A stretch of DNA of 64,000 nt from Breznakia pachnodae (lineage in GTDB: Bacteria; Bacillota_I; Bacilli_A; Erysipelotrichales; Erysipelotrichaceae), in assembly GCF_030814225.1 (NCBI RefSeq), contig NZ_JAUSUR010000005.1:248001-312000 (forward strand). The letters are read 5' to 3'. Of the stretch, positions 8,201 through 17,096 are shown piece by piece. A program made the translations under genes and the position numbers. Position 1 is the first letter of the stretch. The number at the start of each line of letters is the position of its first letter. The notes beneath the pieces were generated by a model that made no database searches, was not told the origin of the DNA, and was given only the letters and a program-made list of their open reading frames with translations.

Positions 8201-11200
8201 ATGAAGATTTGGTAAGTGCCTCTACTTCTGCATAAGTAAGAACTACATTATCTGCAGATATAGCTAAATCTCCACTTACTTCAATAGTAGCTGGCAGTAC
8301 AACGACATCTACTGTTTTGTCTTTTGTTTTCCCACCAACACTTACACTGTATTTCACACTATAAATTCCTGTTTCACTAAAATCTAATGTTCCATTAGGA
8401 CCACTCAAAACAGTATATCCAACACTTGAAGTAATATCCTCTTCTACTGCTACACCTACACTATCACTAGCTTTATCATAGTTAGCTCTTGCTGCAGTGG
8501 CAACAGCATTTGCAATTCCTGTATCTTCAATTGAATAGGATTGGTTATAAACAGTTAACTGAGGTAATCCATTTACTTTCACTAATCTTGTATATGTTCC
8601 TACATTACCATAGGCATCTGTAACTGTGTATACCACATTGTAAGTTCCGGCTTGCGTCAGAATTCCTAATGATACAGGTACACTACTATTGATTGTAGTA
8701 TTTGCATCTGTTCCAGTTGTAGCTAATGTAATTGTTGCACCATAATTATCAGTTGCACTTACACCATCTAGCAAATCAATTGTATCCCCTACGTATTTAT
8801 CAACTGTTGGTGCTGTAATCGATGGAGCAGAACTTGTTATTACCTTCACTTCAACGATTTCGCTTACAGTCGTTCCATATACATCTTTAATCGTAAGTTT
8901 CACTTGAATTGTATCGGATGGATTTGTCAGTTGTTTTATACCTGTAATTGTTACTGTATCAGTTGTATCGTTGCTTAATGTTACATACTGAGAATCAGCA
9001 GCATTCACTAACTCCCAAGTATATGATTGCTTAATACTATCCCAGAAATCCGGAGTGATCTTTGTAGGTGCAATACTAACTTCTCCGCCAACTTTAACTG
9101 TTTGCGTTGATGGTAAAGTAAGGGTTAAGTCTACAGGTGGATTATATTTAATATAACCTGCGCTTAAATATTGTGACCCTGGAATTGTTGCATTAATATC
9201 CTTAATCCACCCAGCATCACTACCACTTTGAATTACATCACTGTTAATATCCAATGTATTGTTTGCAGTATTACGAATCGTAAATTCATAATTATCACTT
9301 GAACGATCAGCAAATTTAATTGCATATGTGCTGTAATCCAAACCATTAGTTTCTGTATCGAATGTATAAACACCACTTGTATTAGTAACAGTGCTTCCTT
9401 CAAATTCATAATCACTAGTACTTTCATTGTATTTGTATAATTCTACCGTTTGACTCCCAACCAGTGTGTCACCATCAGCACTACGATATAAACCATCAGC
9501 ATTTTTATCATTAAATACAAATCCACTAATTTGTCCTATTACTAATTGTGCTCCAACTTTTGCACCAGGTTTAAATCCAGTGGCAGAAGTTGATTTTATA
9601 TAAAATCTTGGATTATAAATATTCCTAGTTGCTATCTTATCTCCATCCGATGCTGATTCGAAATTTTCATCTACTTTTAAATCAATTTCAAATTTCACAC
9701 TTTCTGCAGGACTAATTGTTTGTCCTGTTTTTAGTGAAATCTTAATCATTTTTATGTCTTTCATCACTGATGTTGAAGGATTTGAAACATAAGTTGCAGA
9801 ATTATCATAATTTGCCTCTGTTGCCTCTGTTGAATAAGAGATATCAAACTTCGTACTAGTAGTATTAACTAAATTACTCAAAGCCATATCCCATTTAAAT
9901 TCTTCATCTTGGAATCCTGATCCAAAGTCTTCACCAGTTTTAGGTATTGGTAAATAAATATCCAATGACTCTGCTACATCTGGTGAGTTATTTGTTACAT
10001 CCACACTATACTTAGCATCTACTCCTGGCATAAAGTAAGCAATTGTATTATCATTACCTTCCACATAAGGATCACTTGGTTCTTCATTACCTAAAGTTAA
10101 GTAAGATTCTACAACCAGTTGTTGGTTTTTTGTAACAACCAATTCAACTGGTCTAAATGAAAACAATTTATCTGTTATACTGCCATTATTATTAAAATCA
10201 TGTATATCAGTAAATGGTTGTAAATTTGAAAATCCCCCTGGTACATATCCACTTTTATCCCATGCAGCTAAGTTACGAGCATTTAATACACCTTCTAGTT
10301 TTGTTGTTGTACTCATCTCATAAGATAGATTTATAAACTTTGTTTTTTCTTGAGAAAAATAATATCCAATATTGGTTGATGGTGGCATCGTAATTGTATA
10401 AATTGTTTCTCCTGCACTGTTCACATGTGAAGTATGGCTCCAACCACTGATTAGATTTTCATCTTGATCAGTAATCACTAATGAATCAATGTTGAGCAAA
10501 GTGTTTTTTGGTTGACGAAGATAAAATTCAGGTGCATTCATTGTTCCTATATCACTACTTCTAAAGTGTGTGCGTATCTCTTTCAAATTGACAATAAAAC
10601 TGTCCCCAGCAATAATTTGATTAACTGCTTCATTTTCTAAATTTGTAAAAGAAACTTCGTTCATAAATAATGTAGTCACTGATGCTTTGGAATCTAATGA
10701 ACTAACTGTTCTAGTTCCTTCTGTAAATAAAGTTGGATTATCTTTATCGTAGACTTTCATTGTTACATTTGCTGTTGTTGCTCCTACTTTTAAACTTCCA
10801 TATGTTGAAAAATTCCCTTCATATAATTCTACATTATATCCCGTACTATATCCTGATGAATAACTTCCTACATCCGCTCTTATTGCTGTAATATAATCAT
10901 TTGCTCCTAATCCCATTTTTTCTTTTGTAATGCGTTTTAAAGTCTTACTATAGTTTATATCACTCGCACTAGCAGGAGTATAGGTTAACCATGTATTTAC
11001 CCCATTGATTTGATATTCTATGCTTGTAAGACTATTCGTAGATACTGTATTATCAAAAGGAATATATACTTTTTCTATTTGCCAAGCTGCATCACTTGTC
11101 ATTTCAAATACCTGATTTGTTTTCATTCCTGCTGTAGCATTCTGTAAATCAAAGTATGGTCCATACATATAAGTTGGCTCTACTGCTGAACTATTATCCA

Positions 11201-12647
11201 TTACAATATTTTTGTGAATTTTCACTAACATTTTATTCTCTACTGAATCTGGATCTACAATTGTTACAGATTGTTTTGCAGTAGTTGTAGTTGAACTAGA
11301 AGTCGAATTATTATACCATACATAATCTGCATAATCCTCACTAGGTGCTGTATATGTTCCTTCAGCCATATCTACGGGTACATCATAGGTGATATAATAT
11401 CTGCCAAATGTCATTGTGTTATCATATTTAACTATAAATCTTGATTGTTCTGGTTGATGCACAATACTAGTATTCGCTTTATATTGAGCACTTAATACTA
11501 TTTTTGCATTTTCCATCCCCTCAGGATAATACGCATACAAAGTACCAGATTTAGCATACATTCGATCTGCACCTAAACCTCTTCCCCCAAATCCTGATAA
11601 GTTAACTTGTCTACCTTCAGTAGAGCCACTAACTGTTTCGTTATTAGTACTTGCTAACAATTCTGGTGTACCTACATTAGCAATTGTTTGTGTTGTTATT
11701 GTCATAGCAGCTTCTGTAGGCCCAACTACATTTACTTCTTGTTCAACAGTTCCAATTAATGTCTCTGGACTTCCTATATAAGCTTTTGTTGTAAGCTTAT
11801 CTGCTAGTAAATGTGGACCATAGTATTTATAAGCATCTACACGTACCTGAATTTCAATTGTTGCTTTTTGAGTACCTGGTGTAAATTCATAAATGACTTC
11901 TCCGTGTGTTCCGTCACGCTCCTCATCCCCAAATAATGTATCTTGTGTAGGAATTATTACTTTACTAATATAATCTGCTACACCACCACTAGGTAATGTA
12001 GATAAAACACTTGTATCTACATCTGTAGTATTATATTCACCAGTAACTGGTATTTGCACATAACGCATTCCATCTGGTAATGAGAATACAACTTTTTTTC
12101 CAGATGATGTGGTGTCTGCACCAAAATCAGCAGTTAAAGTAATTGTTTTTATATCTCCGTTGCTCCAACCTGTTAATGGTTCAAAATTAGGAATATCCAT
12201 TGTAATTGTACTTGATCCATCTGTATCACTTCCTGATATTCTAGGTGACACAATTCCCTTTGTTTGATTTACTAATGAAGTTTCTTTTTTGTTGTTGAGC
12301 CCATCAACAACTACTTCTTTTTCATATGTATACTCATCTTCCTCTGCTGCATATATGATATTAAATGTATATGTCTTGTTTTCTTTTGCTACATAAGTGA
12401 CATCAGTTATCCCCAAACTGATACCCTCAGGATCTATTATATCCTTTATACTGTATTTATCATTGATACCTTCTATATCAAATGATATTACAGCTTCTGT
12501 TGCTTCATCATTGTAAGTTACCTCTTCTTTGATTTCAAATTCTTCATTTGCTAATAAATTGGTAGTATTAAATAATGCTCCAATACAAGTAAATGAAAGA
12601 ATTAATGAAATAGTTACTTTCAATAATGCGTTCAATTTCAATCTCAT
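5214..12647 (-). CDS. Giant repeat-containing surface protein (adhesin-like)
   Basis: About 2477 residues. ATG 12647 is chosen because GGAGGG lies 6 bases upstream; the longer frame from 12668 includes that site. Residues 1-35 form a signal peptide ('LLKVTISLILSFTCIGALF'). The N-terminal ~1000 residues look like adhesin beta-sandwiches and DUF11-like segments. Around residues 1037-1130 there is an SdrD-B-like domain ('GFVFNDKNADGLYRSADGD'). The C-terminal half has three tandem ~374-residue units of bacterial Ig-like/DUF5011-type domains. The C terminus has a hydrophobic helix and 'KKRTVK' tail but no LPXTG; 'NAGDTTN' stands where such a motif would be. The protein is therefore likely displayed on the surface, held by the membrane helix or by an unusual sortase signal. 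It has its own ECF-type promoter at 12701-12727. Confidence 0.85.
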   Translation of the reverse strand: MRLKLNALLKVTISLILSFTCIGALFNTTNLLANEEFEIKEEVTYNDEATEAVISFDIEGINDKYSIKDIIDPEGISLGITDVTYVAKENKTYTFNIIYAAEEDEYTYEKEVVVDGLNNKKETSLVNQTKGIVSPRISGSDTDGSSTITMDIPNFEPLTGWSNGDIKTITLTADFGADTTSSGKKVVFSLPDGMRYVQIPVTGEYNTTDVDTSVLSTLPSGGVADYISKVIIPTQDTLFGDEERDGTHGEVIYEFTPGTQKATIEIQVRVDAYKYYGPHLLADKLTTKAYIGSPETLIGTVEQEVNVVGPTEAAMTITTQTIANVGTPELLASTNNETVSGSTEGRQVNLSGFGGRGLGADRMYAKSGTLYAYYPEGMENAKIVLSAQYKANTSIVHQPEQSRFIVKYDNTMTFGRYYITYDVPVDMAEGTYTAPSEDYADYVWYNNSTSSSTTTTAKQSVTIVDPDSVENKMLVKIHKNIVMDNSSAVEPTYMYGPYFDLQNATAGMKTNQVFEMTSDAAWQIEKVYIPFDNTVSTNSLTSIEYQINGVNTWLTYTPASASDINYSKTLKRITKEKMGLGANDYITAIRADVGSYSSGYSTGYNVELYEGNFSTYGSLKVGATTANVTMKVYDKDNPTLFTEGTRTVSSLDSKASVTTLFMNEVSFTNLENEAVNQIIAGDSFIVNLKEIRTHFRSSDIGTMNAPEFYLRQPKNTLLNIDSLVITDQDENLISGWSHTSHVNSAGETIYTITMPPSTNIGYYFSQEKTKFINLSYEMSTTTKLEGVLNARNLAAWDKSGYVPGGFSNLQPFTDIHDFNNNGSITDKLFSFRPVELVVTKNQQLVVESYLTLGNEEPSDPYVEGNDNTIAYFMPGVDAKYSVDVTNNSPDVAESLDIYLPIPKTGEDFGSGFQDEEFKWDMALSNLVNTTSTKFDISYSTEATEANYDNSATYVSNPSTSVMKDIKMIKISLKTGQTISPAESVKFEIDLKVDENFESASDGDKIATRNIYNPRFYIKSTSATGFKPGAKVGAQLVIGQISGFVFNDKNADGLYRSADGDTLVGSQTVELYKYNESTSDYEFEGSTVTNTSGVYTFDTETNGLDYSTYAIKFADRSSDNYEFTIRNTANNTLDINSDVIQSGSDAGWIKDINATIPGSQYLSAGYIKYNPPVDLTLTLPSTQTVKVGGEVSIAPTKITPDFWDSIKQSYTWELVNAADSQYVTLSNDTTDTVTITGIKQLTNPSDTIQVKLTIKDVYGTTVSEIVEVKVITSSAPSITAPTVDKYVGDTIDLLDGVSATDNYGATITLATTGTDANTTINSSVPVSLGILTQAGTYNVVYTVTDAYGNVGTYTRLVKVNGLPQLTVYNQSYSIEDTGIANAVATAARANYDKASDSVGVAVEEDITSSVGYTVLSGPNGTLDFSETGIYSVKYSVSVGGKTKDKTVDVVVLPATIEVSGDLAISADNVVLTYAEVEALTKSSLMSKANTVAYEYTKENGNITKIEDITDSVNVKTNSEYDAVKDVTTDGGIFKVTLVAQGSTSTIETEIQVVVLGNTVEVEDGIVIKAKGFTVPNIDAEDLDLAAAISNSDASAFELANDATVTNISVNNAQLLAINTATLEGGSFPLTFTATKGSESASIEVTVVVSPTLIVPTVSAANQEYFVGDAFDVMSDVSAKDALNDPITLVTTGSGKNINITSTVPVGGDGKLTTAGTYTVTYAVSDKFDNVGSATRTVKVHGVPTITAYDQVYNINNSTIQATVDAAYSAEYEEALDGGATQMTTLTATATITSGPTGYSGFDKVGTYKVEYSTSVKGKTVKKVVNVVVTSDDTITDGDLSISASNFSLTQAQLSSLTTSKAKEYANAVAYEFEKENGNTVNTEDITDTITTVGLSDIKEAGSEGGIFTLTFKATGNSGVITKDVIVVVEGDNYVVENGIVITANDFVVANADAEHLDNADVIARSGAQAFYLESGNAVAITATASELDTIKAVGLDGEDGLPLTFTAEDSGNTATISVNVDVTHTLIPPTITANDCEHYVGDSFDVLHGVSAEDATNTNIPVLTTRATTNTTITHNIPVTDGKYTTPGTYEVTYEITDRFGNTQTKTRTVKVHGLPEVKVNGQLYLVGDQTIEAQVKAAVSASYLQAQDTVGAQPMSIDLTSDVSISVVSGPNGVTDFSIEGLYKVAYSVTNTDGKTTTATVDVLILEDTAIWDKDQKIAISAKGFALENADAKNLSEDIAKDVTHGNASAFYKEVAADGSITYLDITDEITVYEHELKAIQEAGKAGGIYNLTYIVKHDDKEVSHRVKVTVIGTTTPPTVTTPDGDELTISANDFTMEYKDALTIDESMAIELSEVEAYLLKNSTEDTLKRISINVNGNQLAEIRKVSKKGGVYELTFTALYTAENGDTVTNEVTVSVTVLEEGQRNPSTAPTSNNSVNNVNAGDTTNTTSLMILLVAMLGVILVLKKRTVKNSLTK
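5640..8830 (-). repeat. Three tandem ~374-residue units within the giant adhesin
   Basis: Each unit opens with a 'PT(V/I)..YVGD..D...VSA.DA' segment (near 8812, 7690 and 6570 on the minus strand), then 'AGTY.V.Y.(V/I)(T/S)D.(Y/F)(G/D)N', 'VKV(N/H)G.P' and finally an 'ISA..F' segment. Spacing between unit starts is about 1120 bases. The copies have diverged considerably, so they are old duplications rather than recent slippage. Confidence 0.75.
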
Positions 12648-12700
12648 TTCATGCCCTCCGTTTCGCATTTCATAATTGAACTTCTCTCAGTTCACCACTA

Positions 12701-12727
12701 AGACTTGAGTTTGTTTGAACAGGTTCA
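12701..12727 (-). promoter_or_regulatory. ECF-type promoter of the giant adhesin gene
   Basis: TGAACC (12727-12722), 17 bases, then GTCTTAG starting at 12704. The same arrangement, TGAACC-N17-GTCTAAG, is found before the sigma-factor gene at 15199-15225. GAACC/CGTC-like elements are typical of ECF sigma promoters. It begins right after the stop codon of the InlB-repeat gene. Confidence 0.75.
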
Positions 12728-12728
12728 G

Positions 12729-13877
12729 TTATTTTTTCACTTTTTTGAAAATAAATAAAACAATGAAGATGATTACTGCAGAGACAAATAATATTACTCT
12801 TATAGGAGAAACTTTCTCTACTTCTCTTACCTCATAATCACTAATAATTTCTTGATTAACAACATTTTCGTCTTCATAGAATATTTGGTAGTTATATTCT
12901 TTTTGAATACCATTCGTTGTTTTTAAGTCTTTTTTACTAAACGATATTTTATAATCTGAAATAGCTTTATCTGCTTTTTTATCGTTACTAAAAATAGCAT
13001 AAGTATCTATGTCTTTTACAACATTTGATAGATCCTTATCCCATTTTAAAAATTCTTTCATTTCAACCCTTACTTCAGTAGCATTATTTCCATGTTCTAC
13101 TGTTTGTTGTGCGTATAATTCATCGTTTATGAAATAACGTATCTGATAAGTATTTATTTCATAAATTGCATAATATGTATTACTAGTTGTCGCAATTGCT
13201 GTTTGTAGGTATTCACCACTTCCATCTTTTTTTGTATTAAACCCAATAAAATGGTGACCATCTTTACTTACATTTGGTATTTGAAAACTGTTTCCACTAT
13301 ATAATTCTAAGCTTTGAATAAAATTCGTATCATCATAAAATTGTATTGTACATCTTTCCTGAAATCCAAAATTATAGTAAAATGCATGTTCTGTTGTAGA
13401 ACTTTTTGCACCACTTGTAACAGTATCTGAATATACTTTTAAATCCGTGGTAATTTTATTAGTATAGGATCCTGTACTCATCATATGAATTTGAATATTC
13501 GTTGTTTCATTTGATAAAGTTACTGGATTCCCATTCGTAATAAAATTAGTATATTCTTGTTCACTCACATTTCTGCCATTTACCTTTAGCACTCCATTGT
13601 AATAAGGTAAATATGTTAATCCTTCTTTTTCCACAATCGTAATGTGTGAAGGAACTGTACCACTGTTGTTAGTGATTCCATAGTTAATTTGAATTGTTGT
13701 TCCATAAGGTATCGTTGTATCCTGTACACCATTTATTGGTATACTCTGATTGTTTTGAAGATAGTATGCATTTGATGTATATTGTAATGAAAAATAAGTA
13801 TTTGCTTTTACATTTGTTGTATAAACAAATGTGAGAAATAAGATACTGCCCATTAAAAATGTTAAAAATCTTTTCAT
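12729..13877 (-). CDS. InlB-repeat surface protein with C-terminal membrane anchor
   Basis: A 382-residue protein from ATG 13877 (a GTG at 13886 overlapping the upstream stop is an alternative; neither has a strong ribosome binding site). It has an N-terminal signal peptide ('FLTFLMGSILFLTFVYTT'). The first half is a DUF11-like beta domain with 'INYGITNNSGTVPSHITI'. Residues ~185-250 match the InlB B-repeat ('HHFIGFNTKKDGSGEYL'). A C-terminal hydrophobic helix ends in 'FKKVKK', so it is probably membrane-anchored and exposed. It follows the sigma-factor gene with no gap and so belongs to the same transcript, suggesting that it partners or reports to the sigma factor's outside domain (inference). 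Confidence 0.75.
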   Translation of the reverse strand: MKRFLTFLMGSILFLTFVYTTNVKANTYFSLQYTSNAYYLQNNQSIPINGVQDTTIPYGTTIQINYGITNNSGTVPSHITIVEKEGLTYLPYYNGVLKVNGRNVSEQEYTNFITNGNPVTLSNETTNIQIHMMSTGSYTNKITTDLKVYSDTVTSGAKSSTTEHAFYYNFGFQERCTIQFYDDTNFIQSLELYSGNSFQIPNVSKDGHHFIGFNTKKDGSGEYLQTAIATTSNTYYAIYEINTYQIRYFINDELYAQQTVEHGNNATEVRVEMKEFLKWDKDLSNVVKDIDTYAIFSNDKKADKAISDYKISFSKKDLKTTNGIQKEYNYQIFYEDENVVNQEIISDYEVREVEKVSPIRVILFVSAVIIFIVLFIFKKVKK

Positions 13878-13882
13878 CTCTA

Positions 13883-15163
13883 TCACTCTGATTTCTGTTG
13901 AATAGCAACTTCATACGTAGCTTTATTTTGTGCAGTGTCAAAAAGATAAAACTGTAATGCGCCTTCAAAGTCCCCTTGTAACTTATGACTCTTATCAATT
14001 GCATATTGCTTTCCATCTTTTTCAATATAAGAAGTTGAATAATCCAGTTCAACATTATCACTAACATCAAATATTAACGTATCATCTGTATAGGTAACTT
14101 CCGATAATACTGGTGGTACTTTATCAATGGAATCTATGGTAATGACATCTTGGAAATCTTCTACGTTAATTTGATATTCTCCATTGTCTTCAGCAACAAA
14201 CTTAATCTGATTATCTTGTTTTGTTGTCTTTATTTCACTATCTCCATACGTCACAGTATAATTGTTTACTTCATTTGCAGTATCCAATATAACACTTACT
14301 TCAACTGATTTATTTGTAAGTTCACTATAATATCGTATTTCTTCAACAATACTTGGTTCACTAGACACAACAGATTGGTAGGTAATGGTAGAGATACCAA
14401 CTACGGATGTTGTCAGTAATACTTTTGCCAGTACAGAATCAAAGAAATATTTTCCTGTAGATGCAGTAGCTGCAATTGCACCAACCTCGTGATTCCCATT
14501 TGTAATATTGTTATAGATTGAATCAAATGTTTCCTGATAATTCACACTTGTATATAACTCTTCAAATATATCAATAACAAATGGTGTAAATATAAATGAA
14601 TAGATTCTTGAAGATAAAAATCCTTGCTCTCTTAACGCTGGTTTTATAATATCTCTAATTGCTGATAGTCTGGATTTTACTGTTCCTATTGGTATATCTA
14701 AAACAATCGCTATTTCTTTGACTGCCATATCTTCAAAGTATTTTAAAATAGCTACTTCTCTAAGTTTTGGTGATAAGTTGTTTACTTCTTCTACTAATAA
14801 ATCTTTTAATTCTTTTCCATTGTATTCAATTTCCACATCTGTTTTATCACTTATAACTTCTTCCAAATTAGTTTCAGCATCTAGTGCTACCTGGTTTCTT
14901 TCTTTCACATGTAATGACATTGCCTGGGTATAAGCAATACGATATAACCATGACTGAAATGAATCTGGTTTCTTTAAATGATGGATTTTTTTATACACCC
15001 GAATAAACGTAAGTTGTAATACTTCTTCTGTATCAGCATCACTATTTAAAATGCTATAAAGAAAATAATATAAAGGTCGATTATAATACCTATATATTTT
15101 TTCAAATGCTTCAATACTTCCGTTTTGAAATTCCTTTACATATTTCACATTAATTCTTTTCAT
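13883..15163 (-). CDS. ECF-like sigma factor fused to a membrane helix and extracellular Ig-like domain
   Basis: A 426-residue protein. Residues ~20-85 form sigma region 2 ('DADTEEVLQLTFIRVYKKI', 'FQSWLYRIAYTQAM'). Residues ~130-178 form region 4 with its helix-turn-helix ('MAVKEIAIVLDIPIGTVKSR'). Unlike ordinary ECF factors of ~170-200 residues, the chain continues with a linker, one hydrophobic segment at ~244-266 ('VLAKVLLTTSVVGISTITY') and ~160 further residues with Ig/cadherin-like features ('VPPVLSEVTYTDDTLIFDVSDN'). Predicted topology places the sigma domains inside and the C terminus outside, so it would be a membrane-tethered sigma factor needing cleavage or a conformational signal. 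It carries an ECF-type promoter of its own and precedes two surface-protein genes. The fusion is read in one uninterrupted frame. Confidence 0.85.
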   Translation of the reverse strand: MKRINVKYVKEFQNGSIEAFEKIYRYYNRPLYYFLYSILNSDADTEEVLQLTFIRVYKKIHHLKKPDSFQSWLYRIAYTQAMSLHVKERNQVALDAETNLEEVISDKTDVEIEYNGKELKDLLVEEVNNLSPKLREVAILKYFEDMAVKEIAIVLDIPIGTVKSRLSAIRDIIKPALREQGFLSSRIYSFIFTPFVIDIFEELYTSVNYQETFDSIYNNITNGNHEVGAIAATASTGKYFFDSVLAKVLLTTSVVGISTITYQSVVSSEPSIVEEIRYYSELTNKSVEVSVILDTANEVNNYTVTYGDSEIKTTKQDNQIKFVAEDNGEYQINVEDFQDVITIDSIDKVPPVLSEVTYTDDTLIFDVSDNVELDYSTSYIEKDGKQYAIDKSHKLQGDFEGALQFYLFDTAQNKATYEVAIQQKSE

Positions 15164-15198
15164 AAAATCGCCCGCCTCTGCCTTTTACTTCACACCTT

Positions 15199-15225
15199 AG
15201 ACGGGATTTTTTTACAACTGGTTCA
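15199..15225 (-). promoter_or_regulatory. ECF-type promoter of the sigma-factor gene (probable autoregulation)
   Basis: TGAACC (15225-15220), 17 bases, then GTCTAAGG starting at 15202. It matches the adhesin promoter at 12701-12727 in both boxes and spacing. Predicted 5' leader is about 30 bases, with GAGGCGGG before the start codon. Confidence 0.75.
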
Positions 15226-15269
15226 CTTTTTCATGGAATTGTAGTTCTTATAATAATTCCTTATCCCAA

Positions 15270-15329
15270 GAAAAAAGAACTGCAATCATTATAGTTGATT
15301 AAATAACCCAACTATTTATTACAGTTCTT
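15270..15329 (-). terminator. Terminator after the ABC exporter operon
   Basis: AAGAACTG and CAGTTCTT pair, with an inner TAGTTG/CAACTA stem. On the minus strand the stem runs into TTTTTT. It separates the exporter operon from the sigma-factor gene. Confidence 0.8.
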
Positions 15330-15335
15330 ATACAT

Positions 15336-17096
15336 TTATGCCGATTGATTCTTAAGATTTCGATTCCATCCTTGCGTATTTTCTCTGACTGAAACAAACT
15401 CTTTGTAGATACCATCCTCTTTAACTAATTCATCATGGGTTCCTGATTGAGCAATTTCTCCACCAGCAATTACAAGTATCTTATCAGCATTACGAATTGT
15501 ATTCAGACGATGAGCAATTACGATTAAAGTTTTACCAACACATAACTCAGAGATTGCTTCCTGAATATAGCTTTCATTATCTGCATCTACACTTGCAGTT
15601 GCTTCATCTAAGATAATGATAGGTGCATCTTTCAGGATACAACGAGCGATTGATATTCGCTGTTTCTCTCCACCAGATAAAGTAGCTCCACCTTCTCCAA
15701 TTATCGTTTGGAAACCTTCAGGAAGGCTCATTATGAAGTCGTAACATCTGGCTTTCTTTGCCGCTTCCATTACTTCTTCTTCGCTTGCATCTGGTCTTCC
15801 CATACTGATGTTGTTGTAGATTGTATCTTGGAATAAATATACTCTTTGGAACACTACACTGATTTGATCCATTAACTGTGATAACTTAATATCACGAATA
15901 TCTTTTCCACGAATCTGTATCTTTCCTTTATTTACATCCCAGAAACGAGTAAGTAGACTGGCAATTGTTGACTTTCCTCCACCAGAAGGCCCTACAAGTG
16001 CCAACATATTATTCTTGTCTAAATTAAATGAGATATTGTGTAGTACTACTTTTTCATCATATGCGAAACTGACATCATCAAATTGAACTTCTGCTCCATC
16101 ATATGTTTCAGGTAATATATCTTTGCCATTGTCTGATAATTGTTGTTCTTGGAATACTTCTTCGATTCGATCCATACAACTGTTCATTACAGTTAATCTT
16201 GTACTTTGACTATACAATGCTTTGATTGGTCCAAGTAAATCGAATACAAATAGTAGAACTCCAATTAGATAAGGAACTTCCATCATATCCTGACTATAGA
16301 GATATAAGCTTAAAGAAAGAATAATAACAGCTCCCATTCCATAGATAATATTTAAGATTCTTTGCCATGGTGTATGATTTTCTTCAAACTGTATACTTAC
16401 TCTGCAGGTTTCTTTAAAGTTATCTGATAATTCTTTAGATTTATCACCTAGTAAATTATAAGTTTTAATTATTCCTATTCCTTCCACAAAATCCAATACT
16501 GCATCGGTAAGAGTTTCACTTTGATTCTGACGAATTGAAGAATCTTTTAGTGCATCTCTTTCCATTCCCTTCGCAATCAATATAATTACGACTACGATAA
16601 TGGTTGTTACAATACCTAAGTAGATATTAATAAAGAACATAAAGATAATCATAATAATTTCAGAAAAGATGTGACTCATCATATCTGCAATTACACTCAT
16701 ACAGTTTTCTTCAATAAATACCATATCCGTAGATAATACAGAACTGATTTTCCCGATATTTCCTTCTGTGAAATATCCCATTGGCATTTTACGCAAGTGA
16801 GCACCTAAGTCCATACGCATATCAGAGAAAATCCAATATCCTGATGCACTTTGCAGACGATCAGCAATATTTTGTGAGAGTGCCTGTAATACAATGCTTA
16901 GTAACATACCAGCACCAATTATAATACATAAATCAGTAGTCATGGTGTTGTTGTAGAAAGCTGTAAGGGCAATAAAGCCTAATCCAATTGGTGCTTTCGC
17001 AAACATTGACTTTAAGAAAGAAAACAAAAATGCTAAGCGAATGTTTCTTTGATACTTACCAGCTACTGCCAGTATCCGTGATATTAACTTCATCAT
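15336..17096 (-). CDS. ABC exporter half-transporter, second subunit
   Basis: A 586-residue fusion of a six-helix membrane domain (about 1-310) and an ATPase domain (about 340-570). Walker A is 'GPSGGGKST', the signature is 'LSGGEKQR', Walker B is 'PIIILDEATAS' and the switch is 'IAHRL', so the site appears catalytically complete. ATG 17096 overlaps the stop of the first subunit gene (ATGA), so the two are coupled and very likely form a heterodimer. The pair resembles Ybt/Irt-type and drug exporters, but the substrate cannot be told from sequence. A TetR gene upstream suggests induction by a small toxic molecule. Confidence 0.85.
   Translation of the reverse strand: MMKLISRILAVAGKYQRNIRLAFLFSFLKSMFAKAPIGLGFIALTAFYNNTMTTDLCIIIGAGMLLSIVLQALSQNIADRLQSASGYWIFSDMRMDLGAHLRKMPMGYFTEGNIGKISSVLSTDMVFIEENCMSVIADMMSHIFSEIIMIIFMFFINIYLGIVTTIIVVVIILIAKGMERDALKDSSIRQNQSETLTDAVLDFVEGIGIIKTYNLLGDKSKELSDNFKETCRVSIQFEENHTPWQRILNIIYGMGAVIILSLSLYLYSQDMMEVPYLIGVLLFVFDLLGPIKALYSQSTRLTVMNSCMDRIEEVFQEQQLSDNGKDILPETYDGAEVQFDDVSFAYDEKVVLHNISFNLDKNNMLALVGPSGGGKSTIASLLTRFWDVNKGKIQIRGKDIRDIKLSQLMDQISVVFQRVYLFQDTIYNNISMGRPDASEEEVMEAAKKARCYDFIMSLPEGFQTIIGEGGATLSGGEKQRISIARCILKDAPIIILDEATASVDADNESYIQEAISELCVGKTLIVIAHRLNTIRNADKILVIAGGEIAQSGTHDELVKEDGIYKEFVSVRENTQGWNRNLKNQSA

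Noticed and set aside
13684..14070. A 128-residue frame overlapping the sigma factor and InlB-repeat genes.
   Set aside because: It is a same-strand alternative frame without a ribosome binding site, and both overlapped genes have strong domain evidence.
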